Below are positions 23,464-34,700 of a stretch of DNA of 64,000 nt, one piece after another. The stretch is from assembly GCA_963930655.1 (NCBI GenBank), contig OZ005608.1, positions 3,596,001 to 3,660,000 of the forward strand, written 5' to 3'. Source of the stretch: Myrica gale. Its lineage: Eukaryota; Streptophyta; Magnoliopsida; Fagales; Myricaceae. The translations under genes and the position numbers were made by a program. Positions within the stretch are counted from its first letter, which is position 1; each line of letters starts with the position of its first letter. The notes under the pieces were generated by a model that saw only the letters and a program-made list of their open reading frames with translations, had not been told where the DNA came from and made no database searches.

Positions 23464-25468
23464 GCAATATAACCAAAGAAACATAAAACTACTGAATTGC
23501 TATGAAGTAACCATATTTAAATCAACCAATGTCAATTTAATAGTAAATTTCAACCTACCTATGGGCAAAGGTTGCATATGCATGGAATTTACTCTTTATT
23601 ATTAAATCTAACAATTTTAAATATTAAGAATAAAATTCTCCGTACCTGTGAGCCTAAGAAAATTTTATTTTTAATACAAAATTTATTATTTTAATCTAAC
23701 TAAGTCACAAAATTAAAAAATTTCCCTGCGGGGAAAGTAATCAATTTTATAATTTAGTTATCACACGGAGATTAATTTCACTTTATGAAGTTCATATATT
23801 AATCTTGATGTAATCATCAATATAAAATTGGGATGCTGTGGCTCTCCGAAAATCATTATGATAATTACGACTTCATCAATATCCGTCAACTTTATAGATG
23901 CCTAATCTTAATCCAAGAATAAAAAATGAACCAATCTTTAAAGTGAGACAATAGTATTTTCTAAAACACAAGCAGGGGAGCTCCCAGGTAAGTGAGGTAG
24001 GTCTGAGGACCTTTAAATACCAAGACTTGCCTTAGCCAGAACTGTCCCTGACCTGTATTCTTCGATCATACCCCATATTCCCACTAACCTTAGTAGGTTC
24101 ATTTAATCATGCTTGGTCTAGGCATCATACATTTTATGCATGATCAACCTATCTATATAATTAGATTTTTCACATAATAAATCAAGCATAAATTTAATAT
24201 TTCTAGAATGGAATCAATTAAACATTGAACATCATAATAATTCTAGAAATTAATGCAAGCATAAAAGTAAATTGACATTTCTAGAATTTAATCAATTAAA
24301 CATTGAACATCATAATAATTCTAGAAATTAATGCAAGCATAAAATAATATTTCTATAATTTAATCAATGAAACATTGAACATCATAATAATTCTAGAAAT
24401 TAATGCAAGCATAAACTAATATTTCTAGAATTTAATCAATGAAACATTGAACATACAAATAATTCTAGAAATTAATGCAAGCATAAAAGCATAAAAGTTT
24501 TTTTTTTTTTTTAAATTAAAATTAAAATTTAAAATTTAAAAATAATAATAATATAATCTGCCGGTCCGGTCCGGTCCGACCAGACCGGCGGTCCATACCG
24601 CAGCCCGCCCACGCCGGTCGCCTGACCCGATCCATTCGGGTCAGGGCTTTGGGCTTCAAGGGACTTGGGCTGACCCAATGGTCAGTCCAGCCCATCTGGT
24701 CAGAAGCATTTTGGGCCTCAAGGCCCTTGGGCTGGCCTCCTGACTTATCCGGGTAGGTAACCCTACCCGGGTTACCGGGTCAATGACCCGGTCATCTTAA
24801 ACACAGACCCGAAGGTCTGTGTTTGTAGCAGACTTGCGGCGGCAACTGCCGCCGCAACTCATGCAGCGGCCTGGCGTCCTAGGGGACGCCGCTGCACTGC
24901 CTGGGTTCCCAATGGACGCCGCCGCCTGCACCAGCCTTCGGCGGCGACGAGAAGGCCGAGAGCCTCTCATCGCCGGCAGCCTTTGAAGGCCACGGGTTTC
25001 TAACCCGTGGCTGGGAGAGGAGGTTTTCCTCCTCTCCGGCCACCTGCTGCCGCAGGGAGGAGGACACCTTCTCCAGTGCCTCTTCATCTTCTTTGTTCAA
25101 GAACCAAAACACATAGTATTTTACAATTCCAATGAATCAAAAAACTTGGTTTTCATGAAGATGTTTTATGAACATTTTTCATAATCAAAACCTAAATTCA
25201 TACGGTTTTTCAAAATATGTTTTTGTTTGCACCAAAAAACCGCAGTGCCTTTTCTTTTTCATAAACGAAAGTGATGGCAGATAACATTAACGAAAAGCAA
25301 GTGTACAGTTTCATATAGGCATTATGAAAAAAAAATTTCATAATAGAGATTCGATCATAGAAAAATTTTCTTTTAAAACATTGATACAGAGAATCTTTAA
25401 TTCTTGATTCGAGCGACAATCTGAATTTAATCAGTAGATCGCTTCACTGAACAAGAAGCTTGAAGGTT
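23464..25468 (-). other. Long (2 kb) leader of the Copia element
   Basis: Between primer site and gag lies about 2 kb, long for a Copia element. It holds AT-rich DNA, a palindromic tandem repeat array (24200-24492) and a GC-rich island (about 24560-25090). The island has open minus-strand frames, for example 25112-24879 starting MFWFLNKEDEEALEKVSSSL, without recognisable family. Whether the island is a captured host fragment or an old part of the family is unknown. Confidence 0.6.
24200..24492. repeat. Four tandem repeats of 72-78 bases, each palindromic at its ends
   Basis: Units start at 24200, 24278, 24350 and 24422. Each opens with TTTCTAGAAT (or TTTCTATAAT), runs through AAACATTGAACATCATAATA and closes with ATTCTAGAAATTAATGCAAG, so the ends of a unit are inverted copies of TTCTAGAA. 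The copies are very similar. They lie in the Copia leader. Confidence 0.88.
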
Positions 25469-25481
25469 GGCTCTGATACCA
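25469..25481 (-). other. Primer binding site (initiator tRNA-Met type)
   Basis: The minus strand reads TGGTATCAGAGCC two bases after the 5' LTR. This is the standard site complementary to the 3' end of plant initiator methionine tRNA. Confidence 0.95.
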
Positions 25482-25483
25482 CA

Positions 25484-25997
25484 TGTTAGAGTAAAATCAC
25501 AATCAATCAATTTGATTGTGAATGCAGCGGAATAATAAAGCAGGATCTTTACCTCCAGCCATCTTGCTCAGCACTCGATCAGAATCTCTGCAGAGTAACT
25601 TTATGAATATGAAGTATTTTAGTGAGACTCTTCCAACCTATGTCTATGCCTTACAGAGAATGCATTAGATGGTATACACAGGCCTCTTATTTATAGGCTA
25701 GGTCAGGGACCCTCAATCTGTTGTAGATTTGAACTTGTTTCTTCCATCAAGGTAATTCAAATTCAAAATCAAATAGCAAATTCAAATTCAAAATCAAATA
25801 GCAAACTTTATCTAATTGGTTACAATTTGAATTCCAAATTTAAATCAAAAATCAAATTGCAATCTTTATCCAATTAGTTCTAAATTTGAATATGCTACAG
25901 ATTCCATAATCTTATTTTAACTGACACCATAATTTTTAAAACTTTAAAAGATTATTTACATATGTCAATTAGGTCACCTTAAGGAAATTTTCTAACA
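25484..25997 (-). repeat. 5' LTR of the Copia element
   Basis: Same 514-base sequence as 18577-19090 with three transitions. It carries the minus-strand TATA-like sequence near 25685-25699 and so is the promoter-bearing copy for the element's RNA. Confidence 0.97.
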
Positions 25998-26002
25998 CTA
26001 AG

Positions 26003-28734
26003 TACTGTAGCCACGTTTCCTAGTCAAGAGTAAGAGGTTTGAGGGAAAAACTAGTCGCTACTCAGGTCAAAATTACTCCACCATATATATGGCCGCGCGT
26101 GTTTATCTGCACATGTATGCATGGGAGCATGTAGAGTGTATTAACACCTTGCTCTATGTATAACTGTTTCAGATAAATCTCCTTCATACAGAACGTCGAT
26201 CGAAGACTCCAACTCTGCAAAAAAAACAAGGAAATTGGGCGCGCGCGATTCTAATTGGATTTCGGAAATACTCTTTAAGTTCTCGTGACCCGGAAACCCA
26301 TTCAAAGGCACAGCTAGCAGAAAGAAAACCTGCTCAGGGAAAAGTTACAGTTCAAATGAGGAATGTGTAGAAGGAGAGTGCATGTGGTAGATATATATAT
26401 ATATATAGCTAGGTTACCCTCCCTCCAGCATTCCCTTGCTCTCATATTTGAGCTTTTGGGTTTCTATGAAAAAGAAAAGACCTCAAGTTTGACCTAGTTC
26501 ACGCCCACGCGATGGTAACGTACGGATATTCAGATGGTAGTTATAACCTCCAAAATGGACTGAGTTTTTACAATGGTAAGAAGAATAACTAAACCTCTCA
26601 GTTTTGTGAAGACTTGGTATATATTACTGACTAGCTAGTGGTCTGAAGTGGCCGTCTAGTCAAACATCCACGAAGAGGGGACCAAACTAACAGCCGACGA
26701 GAGAAAATTAAAGCCAAAGCCCTTAGTCAAGAGGCCGCCTGATGTGTGTCTTGGAAGATTACCCAAAATTGTCGAGGCAAAATTAAATGCATTGTTGGAG
26801 TACTCTCTATTCTTCCTTAATTGTCCATAAAACTTTTGTTTTTTCCTTCTCTTTCGCGTAAAGCCTTCTTTGTCCGTCAAAATTTTGGAATTTTGGAAAC
26901 TTGACGAGATTAAGAGTTGGCTACATTCATCTATGTTTAACCATGTGCAGGAGGTGATTATCATGAGGTTCTATCTGACTTGCTTTTTATTTTTCGTTGG
27001 CTGCTGTCTCGTTTTTCCATTCAGGCTGAGATCACTTCTGACCAGCTAGCCTTATCACATTATTTATTTATTTATTTTTGGGCAGAACTTCACAATTATT
27101 TGAAGAATCAGTGGAAAGCCAGGAATTTTTTTCTTGGGGCGGTGCGAATTTAATAGAGTATACAAATTATCAAAAATAGCCAATCAATATATAAAAACAT
27201 CCGTACGTGAACATGGCATGTACAATTTAATTTCTATATATCGAAAATAATACAATACCAATTTTGTTATTCACAGATATAAGAAGTAATTTCTATTATT
27301 TTTGTGTAAAGATATATCTAGACATAAATTTAGGCCAGTAATGTTACCTTGACTACTTTTAATCAATATATAGATATGAAGAAATATTATATTAGTGAGA
27401 ACAAAAATAATACATTATTGAATGGGAGCAACTTTTTTTATTTTTTATTGGTAGCTCACCATTTGGCAAGTCTAAGACTAATACAAATAGATAAGGCACA
27501 ACAATGCTAAGGAAAAAAAAAAGATAAGGCACAACAAAGTTGGTAAAAAGAATATAAGTGTTATGAATTCTATAATTATTGAGAATTATGGATGACCATC
27601 AAACGGCCTATTGATTTTTCCCACCTCTTGGCTTTTCAACTCATATGACTTTTGAGTTTGTAACATTCATCTCTTTGTATTTCATGTATCTCATTATGAA
27701 CTTATGTTTATATAAAGGGATATCGAGATGAGTTGTAGACACAACAATATTGAGAATACATCATAGTTCTTGAAGAACTATTGCTCTCTTTCTTTTTTTC
27801 TACGATTTCTAGATCGTATCGTTCTTTAATTTTACAACAAGAAGAAAGATGTAAAAAAAAGTTAAGCGAGTTAAGGTTGCCAAAAAAATTAGCATTTGTT
27901 GATTAAGAAAATAAAAAATAAAAAGCTAAAAAAATTACAGATGTGATTATATTTATTTTTGAGAATTCAGCCTCTTATTATTACCTGTATTTTTTTTATT
28001 TTGCAAAAGTTGGTGTCAGTTTGAAAAATACAAAAATAATTATACTATAATTAATTAGTTGAGATGGTTGGAGATCCCCACCGACAATCTTTTAGCCTAG
28101 AATTTAAAAGAAAAGATAAAACCCTTAGCCCTATTTTATTCTTTTATTTTGGGGTAAAAAGGTTCTAATTCGGAAAATTTAGGGGGTGGGAATGTAATTG
28201 GAATGGAAAATTGTCAAGGGAAGATTTTTAGTTTTTTTTTTGGGGGGTGGGGGCAAAACGGACATAGCCAAGCCCACCAGGGACCAGGAAAAGCTCACAA
28301 GTGGCCGGAAAAGACAGAAACACTCCCATCAAAATTGATAGATTAACGTATACCTTCCAGGCATGTTTTCGTCATTTGGTTCATACAGGATCATCAGAAA
28401 CAAGAAGAACGAAAACACAAATTTTACCAACCTGTAGCCCCTTTTACACTGAAATTTCGCAGAATCATTGTTTATCCCGTTCATATGGGAGACTCCAACT
28501 TGCTTAAGAATGTAACGGGTCTTATTTGTATACTTCCTGTACAGGACTCGCAACCTCTTTTTATCCTCTATCAGACATTGCCATGCAATGTTCTTTATTT
28601 ACCTTTCCTTGCAAAAAATGTCTTTAGTAGGTATGATGTCTAAATGTGAATTCACTTGTAACTTTCCAGCAAGAGATCACTAAGGTCATTGTCCAGATGG
28701 CACGGACCACCACTTTCATGCTTACTCCTCGAAG
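26003..28734. other. Intergenic DNA between the Copia element and ABA3
   Basis: Mainly AT-rich sequence with an (AT)n run at 26391-26409 and the probable solo LTR at 27559-27839. The last part must contain the 3' untranslated region of ABA3. The open frames at 26656-26964 and 28301-28507 show no family resemblance. Confidence 0.5.
27559..27839 (+). mobile_element. Probable solo LTR
   Basis: A 281-base segment begins TGTTATGAATTC and ends TTTTACAACA, with a TATA-like TTTATATAAAGG about two thirds along, then GTAGACACAAC. Flanking bases are ATAAG and AGAAG, a 4 of 5 match to a target duplication. No internal retroelement DNA adjoins it. A diverged partial relative lies near 5690-5800. This fits a Copia-type LTR left by recombination between two LTRs, but no intact copy is in the window to prove it. 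Confidence 0.45.
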
Positions 28735-31700
28735 CTAAAATGAATTTGGATGTATTTCTTGTCCTACTTGAAGCCACGAATCAGTTTCTGGCTCTTCTTC
28801 ATCGCTAGTCTCGAATCTCAGCAGTATCCCGAATAAAATCTTCCCCTGCTTCCACATACAAATTCAACGTTATGTGTACTTTTAGACAGAAAATCAATTT
28901 AGCCATGTACCCAAATTCAAATATGTATATTGTGGCTGACCTTCACTCTCCTATACGATGCTAAAGTAGCCAAAGGTTCATTTGACTTCTCCACTTGGCC
29001 AGCTTCATGAACAAGATTGATCATCTGGCAACGGTTGCAGCCACCCAATGACTGAGAAAGAAGGCAGAGATGATTAATTAATACTTGATGTATCTGATAA
29101 GTGCATACACACGCATATATTTTCTGGCAATTGTAGCATATATAAAAGGCAATTAATTCGGATTCATAAAGTTGAGTACTCATTTTGAGAAATACGAATA
29201 TGCGACAAAAATAAAGCGTCTCCTTCTGTCTGTTTCACTCAATGCATCGAAGGATTCATAGAAACCAATACAAGAATATTTTTCATATCTCCCAGATTTT
29301 GTCCATTTTGCAGCGATGTATGCAGGAAGCAAGCACTGTATGAAGTGAAAAAGGTCACGGAAAAATGGAGTACATCTACAATTAGAGTTGAAAGGGAGAT
29401 AAATCAATTTGGTGATAACATATGCAGCAAGCACTATAAAAGTGGATAAGGCTATGGAAAGATGGCACTGGAATTCTGTTTAATCAGGAATTAGCCAACA
29501 CTTGTTCTTTTCTGTTTAAATGTAAGGAAGTCATTATCGTTACCATTCAAAGTTACAAGAACTTACCGTAAAACACTTGCCCTGAATTTTAAGATTTTTC
29601 CATCCGTCTTCTGCATATGGTTCACCTCCAGATATGACAAGGTTGGGCCGAAATCTCATTGGAGTGACTTGAACTGGCACTCCAAAAGCACCCTTTTTTG
29701 CATCTGCTACCACCAACTACCACTCAGCAAATATTGTACAAATAAAAAGGAATCCTAACCAAAAACTGATACGGAAGTTTCAATAAAAAAAAAAGAACTC
29801 TTCATATGAAGAAAATTCTCTATGGCTTGAATATAGGACTCTTATTCAGTATTATTCTGAACGAACTTTGGACCAAAAGAAACCCTTGATTACCCACCTC
29901 TTGGCTGAATCTTAACAAAAAATTAGAAGTACTCGGTAGAACATTTAAATTATAGCAAGAGGATAGCACCCTATAAATGTTGATCGTGCAAATGTTTTTC
30001 TAATTGAATGACTAATGCAACATTGCTGAGAGAAAGTAAACATGTAACATATGCTCATGTAAAAAGTATCCAAGGTATAGAGAAACACAGATTGTAAATT
30101 CAAGCAGAAGTGTGAGATAATAAATTTCATTTAACTCAAGCAAAAACAAACACAGTACGAGAACATACTCGAGCTTAGTCTGTCATTGAGGTCAGATACG
30201 CTATCCTTTGATATTAATAAGAACTGAGCTTCATTGGCAAAATTCAATATACTCTGCCCATCTCTGCACCTTCCCATATTTCTGGTCTTATTCAACGAAA
30301 ATTCATAATTGGACATTGAACGCCGCAACAAACAGCAAGGCCGACCAACTGCTTGGCTAAACCAAGTGTTGATTTTGTTGTTGTAACCCTGGCCTTCATA
30401 TCTAAAAAAAAAAAATTGATTTCAACCTTGAGAACTCAATCTGAGGAAGCGTAATTATACAAAGAACTAAAGGCAAATTTTAGAAAAGTTTTGGTAAAAT
30501 CATTACACTAAGTATGACTATGAGAATTACATCACTTCCCTACAAATCTTAACAATCTCGTCGAAATACCAAATGTGCAATATGGTGTATATGTTGTTGC
30601 CTTTAACTTTTGTTTTTCCTTTTTAAAATGAGACCAGTAAAATCTAAAAGTTTCAACATGTTTATCCCTGTTACGGCAACTTGACTGTAACTAGAAAACA
30701 TACTATGAACTTTCCAGAAGGAACATAAACTAGAAATCCAGAATTTTGTATACAGAACCCCACTGTGATTGAGTAATCCATAAAGCACATAATCTCAAAA
30801 TTTCAAATGGTTGTACGAATGAAAATTCTAACTCAAGAATCATTTTGCTAAGTAATTTGAATTCTCCCCTTTTTCTCATCTCATTGATTGTCTAAATAAT
30901 GAACATGAACAGTGCAAATAGGAAGCTAATCTACGTAGTTGGTTATTTGTCATATTGTACTTCCCATTGTAATTCTTTCTGATTAATTTCATTTTCATGT
31001 ACATCAGATTTTCCACCTTGCAACTGAAGTTTCAGATAAGGTGAGTAAGGAAATTGGAAATTTGGAAATCATCCTGCAAAATGGGGTGATAGTTCAAAGG
31101 ATTCAGCTAATTCTTCCCATTTTCTTTTTGATCTAATTGTTCCATAGTCATGATATTTTTTATCCTCATCTATTGTTGCTAAAGTTATGATCCTTATCCT
31201 ATATAGTATAGGTAATTGTGGAAGTTCAACCAAGTTTGATCCATTTTATATGAGCACCCCAATCAAAGACTTTATTTATGTTTGCAAACCAAGTTAAAGA
31301 ATAAGTAATTAGTAAATATAACTAGCATGGGTATCATATCTCACCTCCGACCATGAATGTCAAATTGTTCTATGCTACCAGTATAGGAGTCTGATGAAAA
31401 ATTGATCTGCAATCTCTCTTTGCAACGTGGTGACTCTACAGACATTATTCCCTGATGGAGGTCAATAGAAGCACTTATAAGGGACATTTCTGGAACCTAC
31501 AAAACCAAATGCTCTAGATCAAAACCAATCCAAAATATCCAAGAATGAAGATTAATACCTATTCACTTTATGTTAGCATGTGACAACTGATACACATAAC
31601 ATGCCTATACAAACATATTTTGTTGTCAGCAATTAATGAAACAATTTTAGAGACCGGGATTGAATGTGTCTCCTCAAGTAAGCCAAAAGCCAAAAATAAT

Positions 31701-34700
31701 TAGCGAAAAAACCATAAAGAAAGACTGAAGCTGGAGCCCCTCCTTTTGGGACTACAGCCAGGAAACTATTCTCTTTTTCTCGTCTCAAAAGAATGTTTCC
31801 CTCTTTTCTCTTCTCAGCTCTAGTTGAACTCTCTTTCCTTCCAAACACTGTCTCTCTCATCGTATTTTCCTTTTTCAAAATCCTTCAACATAGTTTGATG
31901 GTAATGATTTCCGAGATATAGTAATTTGCCCTTGGTCCTCCCTGTGTCGTCTAAGTATATACAAAGTATAAATTCACACTTTTTTGTTTTATTTTTCATT
32001 GATATAGTGGAAGGTTTTTAACTTTAAAGTGTACATAGAAACAAAAAAAAGCATTTTACTTGTGTTTCTGAAAAAAAAAGGTGCTGAGGTATTTTTATTG
32101 AACTGAAGTAGTATTTACCTTTCTTTTATTCTATTACAATGTAATTTGCTTACACTACAGGTACTATCTACATCTAAGAAGTGGCATCTTAATTCACTAG
32201 GGCAAATGGATCTTTAGCACTAAGTCGCCATTCACTCTTGACAACACTGATTATCCCCACCACATACATAACCATTTACCCATTTAAAAAAAAATCACCT
32301 TCTTCTGCGTGAGAATTTCACCAGTTAAGCTTTCAAGAAGCCATTCACGATCATATCTCAGACCTGCTCAAAATTCACGGAAATATAGCTGAAAATATTG
32401 CCCAAATCAATGGCATAGTAATTTATTATTTAAACGAATACCAAAGCCACAATGCTCACTTCAAACCATGAAATACAGAAATGGAATACGTATATGTCGG
32501 TAATATCCATGGTAAAGCAACAGGATACAGAAATATCTAGGATCTACTACATACACACATTACCTGAATACTTTCACAGTATGTATATAACACATCTATA
32601 CATAGATACACATGCATCAGTGTTGGAGATTAGTGAAAGAGGATATTTGAGCTATAAGAAAAAACGTGTCTAAGATGTTGAAAACCAGCAATTAAAGGAT
32701 GTAGCCTGTAGTTGCCTAGACACTGTACCGCAAACATGTATAATGTACAGTTTGCAGAAAAATCTTACTGCATGATTTTTATTGATTCCCAAGGCAAAGC
32801 TATGAGCAGTAGAAGTTTTCACCATTGGTGGTGGGAAGGGACAGAAATCGATATTGCCACAGAATTAGCAATAAAATCACTGTGTCATTACCTATTATTT
32901 GCCATTTCACCCTTAATGCCAAATAATATGCATAGCCCCTGTTAGTAAAGCCTAAGTTATCAGTAAAGTTGTTTGTCCAAGCACATGTAAGGTGTACACA
33001 ACAAATGGGTACCATACCCTGACAAAACCAAGAAATGCATGGCCTGTCAGTCAAACCTGACATTAATATGAAGATATTAACAATGTATCACATGCAATCC
33101 CATGAAAGCTGAATGCTTATGATGTCGACTACCACTAGTACTCAGAGGCCAACTTGCGGCGCTGAATCCTCCACATGATTTTATTGGGTAGATTGTAAGG
33201 GACTTGAGGTAGACACTACCAGCTGAGACTCCATTGCCAAAACCTGCACCAACAGTTCACATGCCAGATACACCAGGTAAGACATAAGAAATGTGTCTTG
33301 TCTGTCTATTAGAGGCATCATTGAGGGTCAAAAATATTACTGCATGATAGTTCACTTTTTGTTTCACAAACTAAATAGCTGTTAGATAAATTAGAAGGAA
33401 TCCATGGTGTGGAAAAGATAATGGGGTTAACAAGCGACGAGAAAGAAGAAAAGCTTATTATTTGAAAGCTATGTATTGAATCAGAACACTATCAGAGACG
33501 TACTCCCTTTGTCCCACAATATGTCCCTCTTCCTCATTCAAATGTCTCAGACTAGATCTTCCATCTGAACGGTCAAATGCAGAATTTTCAATTTTCTTCA
33601 GGGAAAACAATGTAATACAACCAAATCACTGCATCGTCTGTCAAATTTTGAGGTTGAGTTTTGGTAATTTATCAAGACTCAAATAGCATATCAGTTCTCC
33701 AAAATTGATTTGTTAGGTTATCACATCCAATCCAATCTCACTCGAAAAGATATCAATTTTAAGTTTGTCATTTTGGAGATAAAGGCATTGGTGCCCACTG
33801 TTTGCCTTGTCCGTGTCAATGAATTTCAACAAGGTTATTGTCATCAACAGTCAAAGTCCTTGTTTTTCTTTTAGTTCCCCTTTAAGACATTTTCAAGGAT
33901 TATACTGGTTAGAAAGTTTTTTAAGTGATTCCAAGAGCATTGCATCTCCTCAAAGAAAAGATTAGGGTCCTTCTCTGATTTGCACCCTAATTAGTTTTTT
34001 TTTTTGATGACGAGGAAATCCCCCAAAGCCGGACCCTTTTGGCCCAACCTTGAAATACATACCCCGGCCCCCTGAACCGACCCCACAACCCAGGGAGCGG
34101 GTAAGTCAAGGGAGAGAATGCACCCTAACTAGTTATAGAGTGAGATTGTTTTGTTTTGTCTTTTTTTTAAAAGTAAGCTCAGTATTATTAAAAAGTACAA
34201 GAGGCGAAGTCAGTACAAAGACTGTACTGAAATCACTTAAAGCATGCAAGCGAAAAAGCTAATAAAATAAAAAAAGTCTAAGAAACGAGCCCCCAACAAA
34301 GCATTAGTCCAAAAGAAAAGAGATTGTAAAACATCACCCTGCAACCTCCCTAGTGACCTAGCAGTATCCTCGAAACACCTTCTATTTCGCTCCCTCCAAA
34401 AGAACAACCAAATACACGCAGGAATCATCCTCCAAATTGCCTTGGCTATAGGATCCATAAAATTCCGTCCCCAACAGGAAAGCACATCCACCACCCTTTC
34501 TGGCATAATCCAATGAACATTCAAAATACCAAGGACATGCATCCAAAGGGCCTCTAGCCACCGGGCAATGCAATAACACATGATTAACGGATTCTCCATC
34601 ACCCTGACACATATAACACCAATCTATGACACAAACTCCCCCTTTTCTGAGATTGTTTTGTTATCCCCACTATGAGTTCTTTCCAACATTGCCTAGAAAA

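Larger units (their letters stand above)
18577..25997 (-). mobile_element. Complete Copia LTR retrotransposon, recent insertion
   Basis: Two 514-base LTRs (18577-19090 and 25484-25997) begin TGTTAGA and end TCTAACA. By eye they differ at three sites, all transitions. The 5-base target duplication CTAAG lies at 18572-18576 and 25998-26002. Transcription runs on the minus strand, so 25997 is the 5' end. The primer binding site, polypurine tract and gag-pol order (protease, integrase, reverse transcriptase, RNase H) identify Ty1/Copia. The near-identical LTRs mean insertion was recent on an evolutionary scale. Two in-frame stop codons make this copy unable to make a full polyprotein, though it could be mobilised by another copy. 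Confidence 0.97.

Noticed and set aside
24200..24492. Possible CRISPR-like array
   Set aside because: Units are tandem repeats without unique spacers, inside a plant Copia element; CRISPR is not expected in plant nuclear DNA.
24797..25112. Proline and arginine-rich small protein genes
   Set aside because: The open frames are explained by GC-rich composition in the Copia leader. Without conservation evidence I do not call a gene.
25469..25481. Possible tRNA-Met gene piece
   Set aside because: It is the retrotransposon primer binding site; no tRNA body surrounds it. The same holds for 38559-38570.
26656..26964. 102-codon minus-strand open frame
   Set aside because: Low complexity in places, no family resemblance, and no flanking gene signals.
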